DNA of 64,000 bases from Mycobacterium pinniadriaticum (GTDB lineage Bacteria > Actinomycetota > Actinomycetes > Mycobacteriales > Mycobacteriaceae): positions 62,001-126,000 of the forward strand of contig NZ_JAPJDO010000005.1 of assembly GCF_026242045.1 (NCBI RefSeq), given 5' to 3'. Both the position numbers and the translations under genes were made by a program. Below, one piece after another: positions 35,745-46,123 of the stretch. Position 1 is the stretch's first letter. Each line of letters starts with the position of its first letter. The notes under the pieces are model-generated. The model saw only the letters and a program-made list of their open reading frames with translations, ran no database searches and was not told the origin of the DNA.

Positions 35745-36956
35745 GTGAGCGATAAGGGTCGGCTGTTTACCAGTGAGTCGGTAACCGAGGGGCACCCCGA
35801 CAAGATCTGTGACGCCATCAGCGACTCGGTGCTCGACGCACTGCTGGCGCAGGACCCCAAGTCCCGCGTTGCGGTGGAGACGGCGGTCACGACCGGCCAG
35901 GTGCACGTCATCGGCGAAGTCACCACCAATGCCAAGGAAGCGTTCGCCGATATCCCGCTGATCGTCCGTGACCGGATCAAGGAGATCGGCTACGACTCGT
36001 CGATCAAGGGCTTCGACTACGAGACCTGTGGTGTGAACATCGGTATCGGCGCCCAGTCGCCCGATATCGCCCAGGGCGTCGACACCGCCCATGAGACCCG
36101 CGTCGAGGGTGCCGCCGATCCGCTCGACCTGCAGGGCGCCGGCGACCAGGGATTGATGTTCGGCTATGCCATCGGCGATACGCCCGAGCTGATGCCGCTG
36201 CCGATCGCGTTGGCGCACCGGCTTTCTCGTCAGCTCACGAAGGTCCGCAAGGACGGTGTGCTGGACTACCTGCGCCCGGACGGCAAGACCCAGGTGACGA
36301 TCGAGTACAAGGACAACACACCGGTCCGGCTGGACACCGTGGTGCTCTCGACGCAGCACGCCGAGGGGATCGACCTGGACAAGCAGCTGGCCCCCGACAT
36401 CCGTGAGAAGGTCGTGAACGCCGTGCTCGCCGAGTTGGCGCACGACACCATGGACATCTCGGACTTCCGGCTGCTGGTCAATCCCACCGGGAAGTTCGTC
36501 GTCGGCGGGCCGATGGGCGACGCCGGTCTGACCGGTCGGAAGATCATCGTCGACACCTACGGCGGATGGGCCCGCCACGGCGGCGGTGCGTTCTCCGGCA
36601 AGGACCCGTCGAAGGTGGACCGCTCGGCCGCCTACGCCATGCGCTGGGTGGCCAAGAACGTGGTCGCCGCAGGGCTGGCCCAGCGAGTCGAGGTGCAGGT
36701 GGCCTACGCGATCGGCAAGGCCGCGCCGGTGGGTCTGTTCGTCGAGACGTTCGGCACCGAGACCGTCGACCCGGCGCGGATCGAAAAGGCGATCACCGCG
36801 GTGTTCGACCTGCGCCCAGGCGCGATCGTCCGCGACCTGAACCTGCTGCAGCCGATCTACGCCCAGACCGCCGCGTACGGCCACTTCGGCCGCACCGACA
36901 TCGACCTGCCCTGGGAGCGGCTGGACAAGGTCGACGACCTCAAGAACTCCGTCTAG
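35745..36956 (+). CDS. metK: S-adenosylmethionine synthetase
   Basis: The 403-residue enzyme makes SAM from methionine and ATP. Family markers: '[23 protein letters not shown]' (ATP-binding His), '[12 protein letters not shown]', '[21 protein letters not shown]' and the P-loop-like '[20 protein letters not shown]'. The GTG at 35745 follows GGAAGGG. It has its own promoter after coaBC. Confidence 0.98.
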   Translation: MSDKGRLFTSESVTEGHPDKICDAISDSVLDALLAQDPKSRVAVETAVTTGQVHVIGEVTTNAKEAFADIPLIVRDRIKEIGYDSSIKGFDYETCGVNIGIGAQSPDIAQGVDTAHETRVEGAADPLDLQGAGDQGLMFGYAIGDTPELMPLPIALAHRLSRQLTKVRKDGVLDYLRPDGKTQVTIEYKDNTPVRLDTVVLSTQHAEGIDLDKQLAPDIREKVVNAVLAELAHDTMDISDFRLLVNPTGKFVVGGPMGDAGLTGRKIIVDTYGGWARHGGGAFSGKDPSKVDRSAAYAMRWVAKNVVAAGLAQRVEVQVAYAIGKAAPVGLFVETFGTETVDPARIEKAITAVFDLRPGAIVRDLNLLQPIYAQTAAYGHFGRTDIDLPWERLDKVDDLKNSV

Positions 36957-37025
36957 TTCTCGTCGAGATCGACGTTGTGCAGGCTTCGTCTCGCACTTTG
37001 CCTGCCAAATGTCGGTTTGGGGGAG

Positions 37026-37171
37026 AAGGTGAAGCATCAGACCGTCGACGAGGTGTCAAAACGGCTCGGCTACACCGACACCTCGACGTTCTGCCACGCG
37101 TTCGGCGTAGGTACGGCACGACGCCCAGCCCGTATGCGGCGCGCCGGGCGACGCCCGACCTACCCGGCTAG
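37026..37171 (+). pseudogene. Remnant of an AraC-family regulator
   Basis: In one frame (37026-37109) the translation VSKRLGYTDTSTFCHAF matches the second helix-turn-helix of AraC/XylS proteins. From 37115 the match continues in another frame as GTTPSPYAARRA, the usual next segment, up to a TAG at 37169-37171. About ten bases expected between 'HAF' and 'GTTPS' are missing, so there is a deletion with a frameshift. Nothing upstream (36957-37025) resembles the rest of such a protein. It is therefore a decayed 3' fragment. Confidence 0.65.
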
Positions 37172-37557
37172 CCGACGAACTGGTCGAACGCCCACTGGTA
37201 CTGGGGCGGGATGACCGTCACGCCGCACTGCTTCTGCAGCGTGCCCAGCGGGGCGAGGAGCGCGGTGAACTCCTGGTACTCCTGCGGGTTGGCCTGCGCG
37301 TAGGCCTGCAGGGTCGCGGCGGCCTGCGCGCGCGGCTGCAGGGCCGCGGTCATCAGCATCTTCTGGCCGTCCGGATGGGTGTTCAGATAGGTCTGAAGTT
37401 GTCCCTGCGAGCTCGCGACCTGGGCATCGACAGCCGGCTTGCTGCAGTCGGGTGCGGCCGAGGCCATCGGGGCGGCGATGACAGCCGACGCGAGGCCGGC
37501 GGCGATGACACCGAAGCAGATGCCGAGTGTGCGCCGGGTTCCGGCAGCTTCGTTCAT
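37168..37557 (-). CDS. Secreted hemophore-related (heme-binding) protein
   Basis: The 129-residue protein has a Sec signal peptide (basic RR at 8-9, hydrophobic 11-30, cleavage probably after ASA at 34). The mature part has two cysteines (about 38 and 111), and the pattern 'LNTHPDGQKMLMTAALQP' and 'YAQANPQEYQEFTALLAPL' known from mycobacterial hemophore-related proteins (Rv0203-like), small helical proteins implicated in heme binding. ATG at 37557 has GGGAGGA upstream. Its 3' end overlaps the AraC remnant. Confidence 0.8.
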   Translation of the reverse strand: MNEAAGTRRTLGICFGVIAAGLASAVIAAPMASAAPDCSKPAVDAQVASSQGQLQTYLNTHPDGQKMLMTAALQPRAQAAATLQAYAQANPQEYQEFTALLAPLGTLQKQCGVTVIPPQYQWAFDQFVG

Positions 37558-37652
37558 GGGGTAGATCCTCCCGATCATGGCGATTGTTGCCATTGTGGCC
37601 TGTCCGGACGGTCCCGACAAGGTTTGCTGCTAGCGGTGGTGTGTTCAGCCGC

Positions 37653-38594
37653 TCAGGCGTGCAACGCTGCGCGCAGAGCGGCCAATCCGCGTTCGGTCGC
37701 CTCGGTGGCGGCCGGAACGACCCCGGCGTAACCGAGGTAGCCATGCACCAATGTGTCGGCCTGATGTAGGTCCACCGTTACACCGGCGCCCGCCAGCAGC
37801 TCCGCGTAGCGGGCACCGTCGTCGCGCAGCGGGTCGTGGCCGGCGACGGCAATGTAGGCGGGCGGCAGGCCGGCCAGGTCGGCCGCCCGGCCCGGAGCCA
37901 GGCTGGCCGGCGGGTCGGACAGGTCGAGGTGGCCGGCATACCAGCGGGTGAAGGCGATGATGGCCGCGTTGTCCAACACCGGCGCCTCGGCATTCTCGGC
38001 GAAGGACGGCAGCGAGGTGTCCCACATCGTGGACGGGTACCAGAGGAGCTGGAAGGCGATCGGTGGACCGTCGTCATCCCGGGCTAGCTGTGCCACCACG
38101 GCCGCCAGCGTGCCGCCGGCCGAGTCGCCGGCGACCGCCAGGCGCGAGCCGTCCGCGCCGAACCGGTCGGCCTGGGCGGCCACCCAGCGGGTCGCCGCCC
38201 AGGCGTCGTCGACGGCGGCGGGATAGGGGTGCTCGGGGGCCAGCCGGTAGTCGACCGAGACGACCACGCTGCCCGCGCCGACCGCATGCTGGCGGGCCGT
38301 CCCGTCGTGGGTGTCCAGGTCGCCGACGGCGAAGCCGCCGCCGTGGAAGTACATCGTCACCGGAGGCCGCTGCGCGGCCTCGTCGGGCCAGTACACCCGC
38401 ACCGGGATCGGGCCGCCGGGGCCGTCGATGTGGTGGTTTTCCACCCGCAGGCCGGGATGGACGGGGCGGCGCGGCAGGTCGCGCAGCCGTCGGCGCGCCT
38501 CGTCGATTCCGCCGTCGACGGTCAGTTGGAACGGCACTGCTTCCAGTACCTTCTGCAGGATGGCATCCACCGGCGGTCGGTCCAAGCTGGGCAT
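37653..38594 (-). CDS. Alpha/beta-hydrolase of the hormone-sensitive lipase group (LipH/NlhH-like)
   Basis: The 313-residue esterase has the oxyanion motif HGGG in '[17 protein letters not shown]', the nucleophile serine in '[16 protein letters not shown]' (GDSAG), the acid in '[16 protein letters not shown]', and the histidine in '[10 protein letters not shown]'. These define the HSL (family IV) lipases, abundant in mycobacteria. Neighbouring lysoplasmalogenase and priA match the Rv1399c-Rv1402 arrangement. ATG at 38594 is supported by a TACGGT box 6 bases upstream; an in-frame GTG at 38615 is less likely. Confidence 0.9.
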   Translation of the reverse strand: MPSLDRPPVDAILQKVLEAVPFQLTVDGGIDEARRRLRDLPRRPVHPGLRVENHHIDGPGGPIPVRVYWPDEAAQRPPVTMYFHGGGFAVGDLDTHDGTARQHAVGAGSVVVSVDYRLAPEHPYPAAVDDAWAATRWVAAQADRFGADGSRLAVAGDSAGGTLAAVVAQLARDDDGPPIAFQLLWYPSTMWDTSLPSFAENAEAPVLDNAAIIAFTRWYAGHLDLSDPPASLAPGRAADLAGLPPAYIAVAGHDPLRDDGARYAELLAGAGVTVDLHQADTLVHGYLGYAGVVPAATEATERGLAALRAALHA

Positions 38595-39291
38595 CAGCCC
38601 ACCGTACGTACGCACCCCGACAAGGTGGTGGCTAGCCGGTGCGGCGGCGGCGATCGGCTACGGCATCTTCTTGGTAGTAGCCGCGCTGGGTCTGCCCGAC
38701 AACGCCGAACTCACCGGCCGGTTCACCGGCCAGCCCGCCGTCAAGGCCCTGATGGCCGTGCTGTTGGCGGTGGCGGCGCTGGGCCACCCGATCGTTCGGG
38801 AGCGGCGCTGGCTGGTCGCGGCACTGCTGTTCTCGGCCGGTGGCGACTTCTTCCTGGCGATGCCGTGGTGGCAGCCGTCGTTCGTGCTCGGGCTGGGCTC
38901 GTTTCTGGTAACCCATCTCTGCTATCTGGGCGCGCTGCTGCCGCTGCGGGGTTCCAGCCGGCCCCGCCTGGCCGCCTCGGCGGTCGTGCTGGTCGCCTGC
39001 GTGGGTTTGCTGGTGTGGTTCTGGCCGCGCCTGGTGGCCGACGGCTTGACCATCCCGGTCACCGTTTACATCGCGGTGCTGGGCGCCATGGTGTGTGCCG
39101 CGCTGCTCGCCCGCCTGCCCACCCCGTGGACGGCCCTGGGCGCGGTGTGTTTCGCGGTCTCCGACGGCATGATCGGCATCGGCCGCTTCATCCTGGACTC
39201 CCCGGCACTGGAGGTGCCGATCTGGTGGGTCTACGCCACCTCGCAGGTGCTGATCACCGCCGGGTTCTTTTTCGGCCGGGCCGTCGACTGA
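38560..39291 (+). CDS. Lysoplasmalogenase-like (YhhN/TMEM86) membrane protein
   Basis: Hydrophobic protein with about eight membrane helices. The YhhN family pattern is clear from about 38626: '[20 protein letters not shown]', '[16 protein letters not shown]' and '[18 protein letters not shown]', whose aspartates are the conserved polar residues of the family. Relatives hydrolyse the vinyl ether of lysoplasmalogens. The start is uncertain. ATG at 38560 is the only ordinary start codon before the fold, but it lies inside the 5' end of the divergent lipase gene and adds about 22 unmatched residues. Confidence 0.7.
   Translation: MASTGGRSKLGISPPYVRTPTRWWLAGAAAAIGYGIFLVVAALGLPDNAELTGRFTGQPAVKALMAVLLAVAALGHPIVRERRWLVAALLFSAGGDFFLAMPWWQPSFVLGLGSFLVTHLCYLGALLPLRGSSRPRLAASAVVLVACVGLLVWFWPRLVADGLTIPVTVYIAVLGAMVCAALLARLPTPWTALGAVCFAVSDGMIGIGRFILDSPALEVPIWWVYATSQVLITAGFFFGRAVD
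38601..38606 (-). promoter_or_regulatory. -10 box of the lipase gene
   Basis: On the minus strand TACGGT lies exactly 6 bases before the ATG at 38594, the leaderless spacing. Confidence 0.4.
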
Positions 39292-39324
39292 GATCGGCGT
39301 CGGCGCCGTCGATAGTCTTCGACG

Positions 39325-41322
39325 ATGCCGATCCGGCGTGCCGCCGAGCACGAACCCGTCGCCCGGGTGCTGCCGATGCTGTCGGTTCCGCACCTGGACC
39401 GCGAGTTCGACTACCTGGTGTCGGCAGAACAGTCCGACGACGCCCAGCCCGGGGTGCGGGTCCGGGTGCGGTTCCACGGCCGGCTCGTCGACGCATTCCT
39501 GCTCGAAAGGCGTTCCGACACAGACCATGTCGGTCAGCTGGGCTGGCTGGACCGGGTGATCTCGGCTGAGCCGGTGCTCACCGGAGAGGTCCGCCGCCTG
39601 GTCGACGCGGTGGCGGCCCGCTATGCCGGTACCCGCCCCGACGTGCTGCGGCTGGCCATCCCGCCGCGGCACGCCCGGGCGGAGAAGGCCCAGGCCGACC
39701 CCCCGCTGCTGCCGGTCGTCGAACCGGTCGACCCGGCCGGCTGGGCCCGCTACAGCGGCGGTGAGGGGTTCCTGGCGGCGCTGCGCGACGGCCGGGCCGC
39801 CCGCGCGGTATGGCAGGCGCTGCCCGGCGAACACTGGTGCGACCGCGTCGCCGAAGCCGCCGCGGCCGCCGTCGGCGGCGGCTACGGGGTGCTGGCCGTG
39901 GTTCCCGACCAGCGCGATATCGACGCGCTCTGGCAGGCGGCCATCGCCCGCATCGACCCCGCGGCGGTGATCGCCCTGTCGGCCGGACTCGGGCCCTCCG
40001 CCCGCTATCGCCGCTGGCTGGCGGCGCTGCGCGGGCAGGTCCGGTTGGTGATCGGCACCCGCAGCGCGGTGTTCGCGCCCGTCGACCGGCTGGGCCTGGT
40101 GATCGTCTGGGACGACGGGGACGACAGCCTCGCCGAACCCCGCGCGCCCTACCCGCATGCCCGCGAGGTGGCGATGCTGCGGGCCCACCAGCTGCGCTGC
40201 GCCGCGCTGATCGGCGGCTACGCCCGCACCGCCGAGGCGCACGCGCTGGTGCACAGCGGCTGGGCGCACGACCTGGTGGCGCCCCGACCGCAGGTGCGGG
40301 CTGCCGCGCCGCGGGTGGTCGCCCTCGACGACGCCGGCTACGCCGAGGAACGGGATCCCGCGGCCCGCTCGGCCCGGCTGCCTTCCCTGGCGCTGCGCGC
40401 CGCCCGCGGCGCCCTCGAGGCAGAGGCGCCCGTACTGATCCAGGTGCCGCGGCGGGGCTACGTGCCATCGGTCGCGTGCGCCCGCTGCCGCACGATCGCC
40501 CGCTGCCGGCACTGCATGGGCCCGCTGTCGTTGTCCGAGCGGGACGCTGCCGGCGCTATGTGCCGCTGGTGTGGCCGGCTCGACACGGCGCTGCGGTGCC
40601 GGCGGTGCGGCTCCGATGCGATCCGCGCGGTGGTGGTGGGGGCCCGCCGCACCGCTGAGGAGATGGGACGGGCTTTCCCGGGGACGGCGGTCATCACCTC
40701 GGCCGGTGATGCGGTGCACACTGAGATCGAGCCCGGCCCGGCCCTCGTCGTCGCGACCCCCGGCGCGGAACCGAGGGTGCCGGGCGGGTATGGCGCCGCG
40801 CTGCTGCTGGACAGCTGGGCGCTGTTGGGCCGGCAGGATCTGCGGGCCGCCGAGGACACCCTGCGGCGCTGGATGGCGGCCGCGGCGCTGGTGCGGTCCC
40901 GCGGCGACGGCGGCGTCGTGGCGGTGGTCGCCGAATCGGCCATCCCGACCGTGCAGGCGCTGATCAAGTGGGATCCCGTCGGCCATGCCGAGGCCGAATT
41001 GGCGGGCCGCGCCGAAGTCGGCCTGCCGCCGAGCGTGCACATGGCCGCCGTCGACGGGGCCGCGGATGCGGTCGACGCGCTCCTCGAGCACGCCGAACTG
41101 CCCGAGGACGCCGATCGGCTGGGCCCCGTCGACCTGCCGCCGGGGGTGCGCCGCCCGCCCGCGACCCGTCCCGGCGAGCCGGTCATCCGGATGCTGGTGC
41201 GGGTCCGCAAGGACGAGGGTCTGGCGCTGGCGGCGTCGCTGCGGCACGCGATCGCGATCGCCAGCGCCCGCCACGACCACGAGGCAGTTCGGGTACAGAT
41301 TGATCCGTTGCACATAGGGTGA
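39325..41322 (+). CDS. priA: PriA-like primosomal protein N', helicase motifs degenerate
   Basis: The 665-residue protein keeps the PriA 3'-DNA-binding domain (about 1-105: 'VLPMLSVPHLDREFDYLV', 'GVRVRVRFHGRLVDAFLL') and the zinc-binding cysteines ('CARCRTIARCRHC', 'CRWCGRL', 'CRRCGSD', about 390-430). The Walker A loop is absent: where TGSGKT is expected there is 'ALPGEHWCDRVAEA', and the DEEH box reads 'VIVWDDGDDSL'. This loss is known in actinobacterial PriA, so it may be a structural primosome protein without ATPase activity. It is the first gene of a run to ribD. Confidence 0.92.
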   Translation: MPIRRAAEHEPVARVLPMLSVPHLDREFDYLVSAEQSDDAQPGVRVRVRFHGRLVDAFLLERRSDTDHVGQLGWLDRVISAEPVLTGEVRRLVDAVAARYAGTRPDVLRLAIPPRHARAEKAQADPPLLPVVEPVDPAGWARYSGGEGFLAALRDGRAARAVWQALPGEHWCDRVAEAAAAAVGGGYGVLAVVPDQRDIDALWQAAIARIDPAAVIALSAGLGPSARYRRWLAALRGQVRLVIGTRSAVFAPVDRLGLVIVWDDGDDSLAEPRAPYPHAREVAMLRAHQLRCAALIGGYARTAEAHALVHSGWAHDLVAPRPQVRAAAPRVVALDDAGYAEERDPAARSARLPSLALRAARGALEAEAPVLIQVPRRGYVPSVACARCRTIARCRHCMGPLSLSERDAAGAMCRWCGRLDTALRCRRCGSDAIRAVVVGARRTAEEMGRAFPGTAVITSAGDAVHTEIEPGPALVVATPGAEPRVPGGYGAALLLDSWALLGRQDLRAAEDTLRRWMAAAALVRSRGDGGVVAVVAESAIPTVQALIKWDPVGHAEAELAGRAEVGLPPSVHMAAVDGAADAVDALLEHAELPEDADRLGPVDLPPGVRRPPATRPGEPVIRMLVRVRKDEGLALAASLRHAIAIASARHDHEAVRVQIDPLHIG

Positions 41323-41372
41323 GACCCGGCGAAATGGGCAGGCGTGAACCCGACCGTCTGACAGGGGGCGAC

Positions 41373-43184
41373 ATGAAGTGGACCGGACGGGCGATCAGAC
41401 GGTCGATTCTGCTGCTGCTGATCGCCTTCGGATTGTTGTGGCCGCTGGTGCTCACCGGTTCCTCGCAGGGCGGCCCGGTATCGGACCCGGTCGTCATCAC
41501 CGACTACCACGCCGATTTCGTCGTCGACCGAGACGGCCGGATGGACGCCACCGAGATCATCACCGGCGACTTCCCCGGCGGCCGGCACGGAATCTTCCGG
41601 TACTGGGATGTCGCCAACCTCAACGACGCGCATGTCCGCCAGGCACCTCGGGTGACCGAGATCCTCCTCGACGACCGCCCGGTGCCCTACAAGCTGTACT
41701 GGGAGAGCGGAGAGCGCTTCCTGGTTGCCAAGATCGGCGATCCCAACCGCTACCTGGACTACGGCACCCACGTCTTCCGGATCCGTTACACCATCGACGG
41801 CGTCCTCGATCCGGGTGGCACCGGCGCCGACAAGGAGTTCGCGTCGTCGACCGGTGACCCGTCGGCGCAGTCGGCGTTCTTCTGGAATGTCATCGCCCCG
41901 GCGTGGAACAACGAGATCGACCATGCGGACATCGCTATCACGTTGCCCGGCGGTGTCACCGGGGCGCAGTGCTCGGTCGGCTACGGCGTCGGTCGCGCCT
42001 GCGACGACCTGACCGTCAGCGGCGACCAGGTCCACCTGTCGGCGTCCAACCTGGGTCCGCGCACGCCCGTCACGGTGCGGGCGGGTGTCGACGTGCCGAC
42101 CCCGCCGCGCGCTACGTTGCCGTGGTCCTACCGCTGGGACCGCATTCTGGGCCGGTCGCTGCCCGCCGCGCTGTGGCTGGTGGGAGTCAGCGTGGCGGCC
42201 GGTCTGGGTGCCTACCTGTGGTGGCGGACCACGGTCGAGCCCTCGCCCGGTTTCCCGCTGCAGTACGCACCTCCGCCGGGGCTGGGCCCGGTGCAGTGCG
42301 AATACATCCGCACCGAGAAAGTGCCGGCCCACGGGCTGACGGCGACGCTGTTCCATCTGGCTGAACGAAAGCTGATCGATCTGCACCAGGTCAGCGAGAA
42401 GAAGTGGAAGATCACCGGCGCCGCCCCGTCGGCGGCCTGGGCCGACGCCGACCCGGTCAGCGTTGCCGTCGGCTCCGCCCTGAAGGTCATCGGACCCGAT
42501 GCCAAGTTCGACGCGAACGGCAGCGTGTCGGCCGGCAAGAAGTTGTCGCGAGCCAAGGAGGATATGGACGCCGCGGTCAGGAACTGGGCGTTCGACGGAT
42601 TCATGGTGAAGCGCCGCAATGAGCTGTGGCTGCGGCTCGCCAACGTCATCGCCCTGGTGCTGGCCGTCGGCGGATTCGTCGGCTGGTTCTTCCCGATCAC
42701 CCTGTGGGGTTTGCCGTTCGTGGTGTTCTTCCTGTTCTCGACCAGGTCGTGGCGTCAAGGGGTAGGTAGCCGCCGCACCGCGGCCGGCCGCCAATTGTGG
42801 TCGCAGGCGGGCGGTTTCTACCGCATGTTGTCCACCGACTCTGCCGAATCCCGCTTCGACTTCGCCGCGCGCAAGGACCTCTACACCGCCTATATCCCGT
42901 TCGCCGTGGCCGGCGGGGTCGCCGCCCTCTGGGCGCACAAGTACCAGGCCACCACAGGCGACATCGCCCCGCAGCCCGACTGGTACCACTCCTCGTCTCC
43001 CACCGCCTGGCATGCTGCCAGCAGCGGAGGTGCTAGTTTCGACAGCTTCGAGTCGGCGTTGTCGTCGTCGATCGGTGCCTACACCGCCTCGCAGTCCTCG
43101 TCGTCCAGTAGCGGCGGAGGCGGCGGAGGCGGCGGAGGCGGGGGCGGCGGTGGAGGCGGAGGAGGAGGCGGCGGTTCATGGTGA
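41373..43184 (+). CDS. DUF2207 membrane protein with poly-glycine tail
   Basis: The 603-residue protein has an N-terminal membrane segment (about 10-28, possibly a signal peptide), an extracellular beta-rich DUF2207 domain (about 35-250, 'DYHADFVVDRDGRMDATEII', 'HGIFRYW'), a helix at about 265-285, a cytoplasmic region, two further helices (about 420-455), and a C-terminal tail of Ser followed by 21 consecutive Gly before SW. The tail is typical of DUF2207 proteins. Function is unknown. lemA overlaps its 3' end, a pairing seen in many bacteria. ATG at 41373 follows AGGGGG; a GTG at 41319 overlapping priA is the alternative. Confidence 0.82.
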   Translation: MKWTGRAIRRSILLLLIAFGLLWPLVLTGSSQGGPVSDPVVITDYHADFVVDRDGRMDATEIITGDFPGGRHGIFRYWDVANLNDAHVRQAPRVTEILLDDRPVPYKLYWESGERFLVAKIGDPNRYLDYGTHVFRIRYTIDGVLDPGGTGADKEFASSTGDPSAQSAFFWNVIAPAWNNEIDHADIAITLPGGVTGAQCSVGYGVGRACDDLTVSGDQVHLSASNLGPRTPVTVRAGVDVPTPPRATLPWSYRWDRILGRSLPAALWLVGVSVAAGLGAYLWWRTTVEPSPGFPLQYAPPPGLGPVQCEYIRTEKVPAHGLTATLFHLAERKLIDLHQVSEKKWKITGAAPSAAWADADPVSVAVGSALKVIGPDAKFDANGSVSAGKKLSRAKEDMDAAVRNWAFDGFMVKRRNELWLRLANVIALVLAVGGFVGWFFPITLWGLPFVVFFLFSTRSWRQGVGSRRTAAGRQLWSQAGGFYRMLSTDSAESRFDFAARKDLYTAYIPFAVAGGVAALWAHKYQATTGDIAPQPDWYHSSSPTAWHAASSGGASFDSFESALSSSIGAYTASQSSSSSSGGGGGGGGGGGGGGGGGGGGGSW

Positions 43185-43714
43185 GCTTCGTGCTGGTCGT
43201 GGTGCTGGTGCTCGCGGTCCTGGTGCTGATCGGTTTCGTGGTGGGCTACAACAGGGTTCGGGCCGCCGATGTCCGCGTCGACGAGGCGCTGGGTGGTATC
43301 GATGTCCAGCTCACCCGGCGGGCCGCCCTCATCCCGGGGCTGGTGCACACCGTGCAGACCTTCGCCGCCCACGAAAAGGCGATCCTGGACCACGTCGCCG
43401 ACGCCCAGGCCGCACTTGCCGCCGCGACCGCGGGAAAGTCTGTGGCGCAGCGGACTTCGGCGGAGAAAGAGTTCGACACCGCGGTCGGTCAGGTGCTGGC
43501 GCTGGGCCAGACCTATCCGCAGCTGAACTCCTCGGCCAACTTCCTCAATCTGCAACAGAACCTGGCCGACACCGAGGACAAACTCGCCTTCGCGCGGCAG
43601 TACTACAACGACGCGGTCGCGACGGTGAACCGGTTGATCACCACGATCCCGACGATGTTCGTCGCCGGGATGGCCGGGGTGTCGCAGCGCGAGTTCTACC
43701 AGGTGCCAAAGTAG
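43178..43714 (+). CDS. lemA: LemA family protein
   Basis: The 178-residue protein has one N-terminal membrane helix (about 3-24), then a helical bundle with family motifs '[33 protein letters not shown]', '[39 protein letters not shown]' and a C-terminal 'REFYQVP' (given here in segments of the same stretch). LemA proteins sit outside the membrane; their role is unclear. It overlaps the DUF2207 gene by 7 bases, which suggests the two act together. Confidence 0.92.
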   Translation: MVSFVLVVVLVLAVLVLIGFVVGYNRVRAADVRVDEALGGIDVQLTRRAALIPGLVHTVQTFAAHEKAILDHVADAQAALAAATAGKSVAQRTSAEKEFDTAVGQVLALGQTYPQLNSSANFLNLQQNLADTEDKLAFARQYYNDAVATVNRLITTIPTMFVAGMAGVSQREFYQVPK

Positions 43715-43718
43715 AAGT

Positions 43719-44648
43719 ATGCGAATCATTTTCGCCGGTACACCCGAACCGGCACTGCCGTCACTGCAACGGCTGATCGACTCGCCTCGCCATGAGGTGA
43801 TCGCGGTGCTCACCCGCCCGGACGCCGCCGCCGGACGCCGTGGCAAACCCGCACCCTCGCCTGTGGCGCGGCTGGCGGGGGAGGCCGGCATCCCGGTGCT
43901 GCGCCCGTCGCGGCCGAACAGCGGCGAATTCATCGCCGAATTGACCGAGCTGGCGCCGGAATGCTGCGCGGTGGTGGCCTACGGTGCGCTGCTGAGCGAG
44001 GCGCTGCTGGCAGTCCCGGTGCACGGCTGGATCAATCTGCATTTCTCGCTGCTGCCGGCCTGGCGGGGAGCGGCCCCGGTGCAGGCGGCGATCGCGGCGG
44101 GCGACACCGTCACGGGCGCAACGACGTTTCTTATCGAGCCCAGCCTGGATTCGGGGCCCGTCTACGGGGTGGTCACCGAAACGGTGCGGGCCACCGATAC
44201 CTCGGGCGACCTGCTGGACCGGTTGGCGGTCTCGGGGGCGGCCCTGCTGGAGGCGACCCTGGACGGTATCGCTCAACGCACGCTGACCCCGGTGGCCCAG
44301 CCCGCCGACGGGATCAGCGTGGCGCCGAAGATCACCGTCGAACAGGCGCGTGTCTGCTGGGATCTACCCGCCCACGTCGTCGAGCGCCGGATCCGCGCGG
44401 TGACCCCCGGCCCCGGTGCCTGGACGATGATCGGTGACCTGCGGGTCAAGCTCGGCCCGGTCGCCGTCGACGAGGCCGGGGCGCCGATGCCGCCCGGGGT
44501 GATAGCGGTGGATCGCTCCGGGGTCAGGGTCGGCACCGGGTCACACCCGGTCGTGCTCGGCCAGGTGCAGCCGCCGGGTAAGAAGCTGATGAACGCAGCA
44601 GACTGGGCCCGCGGCGCGCGGCTCGACGGGACGGTCCGGGCATCATGA
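43719..44648 (+). CDS. fmt: Methionyl-tRNA formyltransferase
   Basis: The 309-residue enzyme formylates initiator Met-tRNA using 10-formyl-THF. The catalytic part has '[16 protein letters not shown]', the folate-site '[20 protein letters not shown]' with the catalytic Asn and His, and 'LDSGPVYG'. The C-terminal OB-like domain (about 205-309) recognises tRNA. rsmB overlaps by ATGA. It lies 4 bases after lemA. Confidence 0.97.
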   Translation: MRIIFAGTPEPALPSLQRLIDSPRHEVIAVLTRPDAAAGRRGKPAPSPVARLAGEAGIPVLRPSRPNSGEFIAELTELAPECCAVVAYGALLSEALLAVPVHGWINLHFSLLPAWRGAAPVQAAIAAGDTVTGATTFLIEPSLDSGPVYGVVTETVRATDTSGDLLDRLAVSGAALLEATLDGIAQRTLTPVAQPADGISVAPKITVEQARVCWDLPAHVVERRIRAVTPGPGAWTMIGDLRVKLGPVAVDEAGAPMPPGVIAVDRSGVRVGTGSHPVVLGQVQPPGKKLMNAADWARGARLDGTVRAS

Positions 44649-46123
44649 GCGATTCCGCCAAGGGAAACCCGCACAGGGGCAAGCGCTTTCAAGGATCGAG
44701 TCAGAAGCGCGACCGGACCGGCTCGCCGCCGGGCCGCGATCGCGCTCAGCAGCGTCCGCCGCGCCGTCCGCGGCGTACCCCGCTGGATCCGGCCCGCCAG
44801 GCCGCTTTCGATGTGCTGCGCGCGGTGTCGCAGCGGGACGCCTACGCCAACCTGGTGCTGCCCGCCATGCTGGCCGAGCGCGGAATCCACGGCCGTGACG
44901 CGGCATTCGCCACCGAACTGGCCTACGGCAGCTGCCGCACGATGGGTCTGCTCGACGCCGTGATCGCCGCCGCGGCCGGGCGTCCCGTCGAGCAGATCGA
45001 CCCCGTGCTGCTGGACCTGCTGCGCCTGGGCGCCTATCAACTGCTGCGGACCAACGTCGCCGAACACGCCGCGGTGTCCACCACGGTCGAACAGGCCGGC
45101 ATCGAATTCGACAGCGTCAGAGCCGGTTTCGTCAACGGTGTGCTGCGCACCATCGCCGGCCGCGACGAGGCATCCTGGGTAGGCGAGCTGGCCCCCGGGA
45201 CGGCTGTCGACCCGGTGGGCCACCTGGCGTTCGTGCACGCGCACCCACGCTGGATCGCCCAGGCGTTCGCTGACGCGCTCGGCACCGATGCCGGGGAACT
45301 CGACGCCGCGTTGGCGGCAGACGACGCCCGCCCGGGCGTGCACCTTGCCGCGCGCCCCGGTGTGCTGACCGCGGCCGAGCTGGCCGCCGAGGTCGACGGG
45401 ACGGTCGGGCGGTACTCGCCGTACGCGGTGTACCTCTCCGGCGGCGACCCTGGCCGGTTGGCGGCGGTGCGTGACGGTAACGCGCTGGTGCAGGACGAGG
45501 GCAGTCAGCTGGTGGCCCAGGCGCTGACACTGGCCCCGCTGGCCGGTGAGGACTCCGGACGCTGGCTGGACCTGTGCTCGGGACCGGGCGGCAAGACCGC
45601 GCTGATCGCCGCAATCGCCGCGCAGCGCGGTGGCAGCGTGACCGCGATCGAACCCGCGCCGCGCCGCGCCGACCTGGTCGAGCAGAACACCCGCGGCCTG
45701 CCCGTCGAGGTGCTGCGGGTCGACGGCCGGGAATCGTCGCTGACACCGGGCAGCTTCGACCGGGTGCTGGTGGACGCGCCGTGCACCGGGCTCGGGGCGC
45801 TGCGACGCAGGCCCGAGGCCCGCTGGCGGCGCGTCCCGGCCGATGTCCCGGTGCTGGCCAAGCTGCAGCGCGAACTGCTGGCCGCCGCGATCGCCCTGAC
45901 CCGGCCCGGCGGCGTTGTGCTCTACGCCACCTGCTCGCCGCACCTGGCCGAGACCGTCGGCGTGGTCTCCGATGCGCTGCGCCGGTACCCGGTCACCGCG
46001 ATCGACACCCGTCCGCTGTTCGCTCCGGCCGAACGCCTGGGTGACGGCCCGCACGTGCAGCTTTGGCCGCACCGGCAGGGCACCGACGCCATGTTCGCGG
46101 CTGCCTTGCAGAAGAATGCTTAG
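44645..46123 (+). CDS. rsmB: 16S rRNA m5C967 methyltransferase RsmB (Fmu)
   Basis: The 492-residue protein starts with a basic, disordered tail (about 1-40), followed by a NusB-like RNA-binding domain (about 45-175) and a SAM methyltransferase domain. '[19 protein letters not shown]' is the SAM loop, '[21 protein letters not shown]' (PC motif) and '[12 protein letters not shown]' (TC motif) carry the two catalytic cysteines. The length is above the E. coli 429 because of the N-terminal tail. Confidence 0.95.
   Translation: MSDSAKGNPHRGKRFQGSSQKRDRTGSPPGRDRAQQRPPRRPRRTPLDPARQAAFDVLRAVSQRDAYANLVLPAMLAERGIHGRDAAFATELAYGSCRTMGLLDAVIAAAAGRPVEQIDPVLLDLLRLGAYQLLRTNVAEHAAVSTTVEQAGIEFDSVRAGFVNGVLRTIAGRDEASWVGELAPGTAVDPVGHLAFVHAHPRWIAQAFADALGTDAGELDAALAADDARPGVHLAARPGVLTAAELAAEVDGTVGRYSPYAVYLSGGDPGRLAAVRDGNALVQDEGSQLVAQALTLAPLAGEDSGRWLDLCSGPGGKTALIAAIAAQRGGSVTAIEPAPRRADLVEQNTRGLPVEVLRVDGRESSLTPGSFDRVLVDAPCTGLGALRRRPEARWRRVPADVPVLAKLQRELLAAAIALTRPGGVVLYATCSPHLAETVGVVSDALRRYPVTAIDTRPLFAPAERLGDGPHVQLWPHRQGTDAMFAAALQKNA

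Noticed and set aside
38632..41313. 893-codon minus-strand open frame opposite the lysoplasmalogenase-like gene and priA
   Set aside because: Shadow of two well-supported plus-strand genes; biased composition and no recognisable fold.
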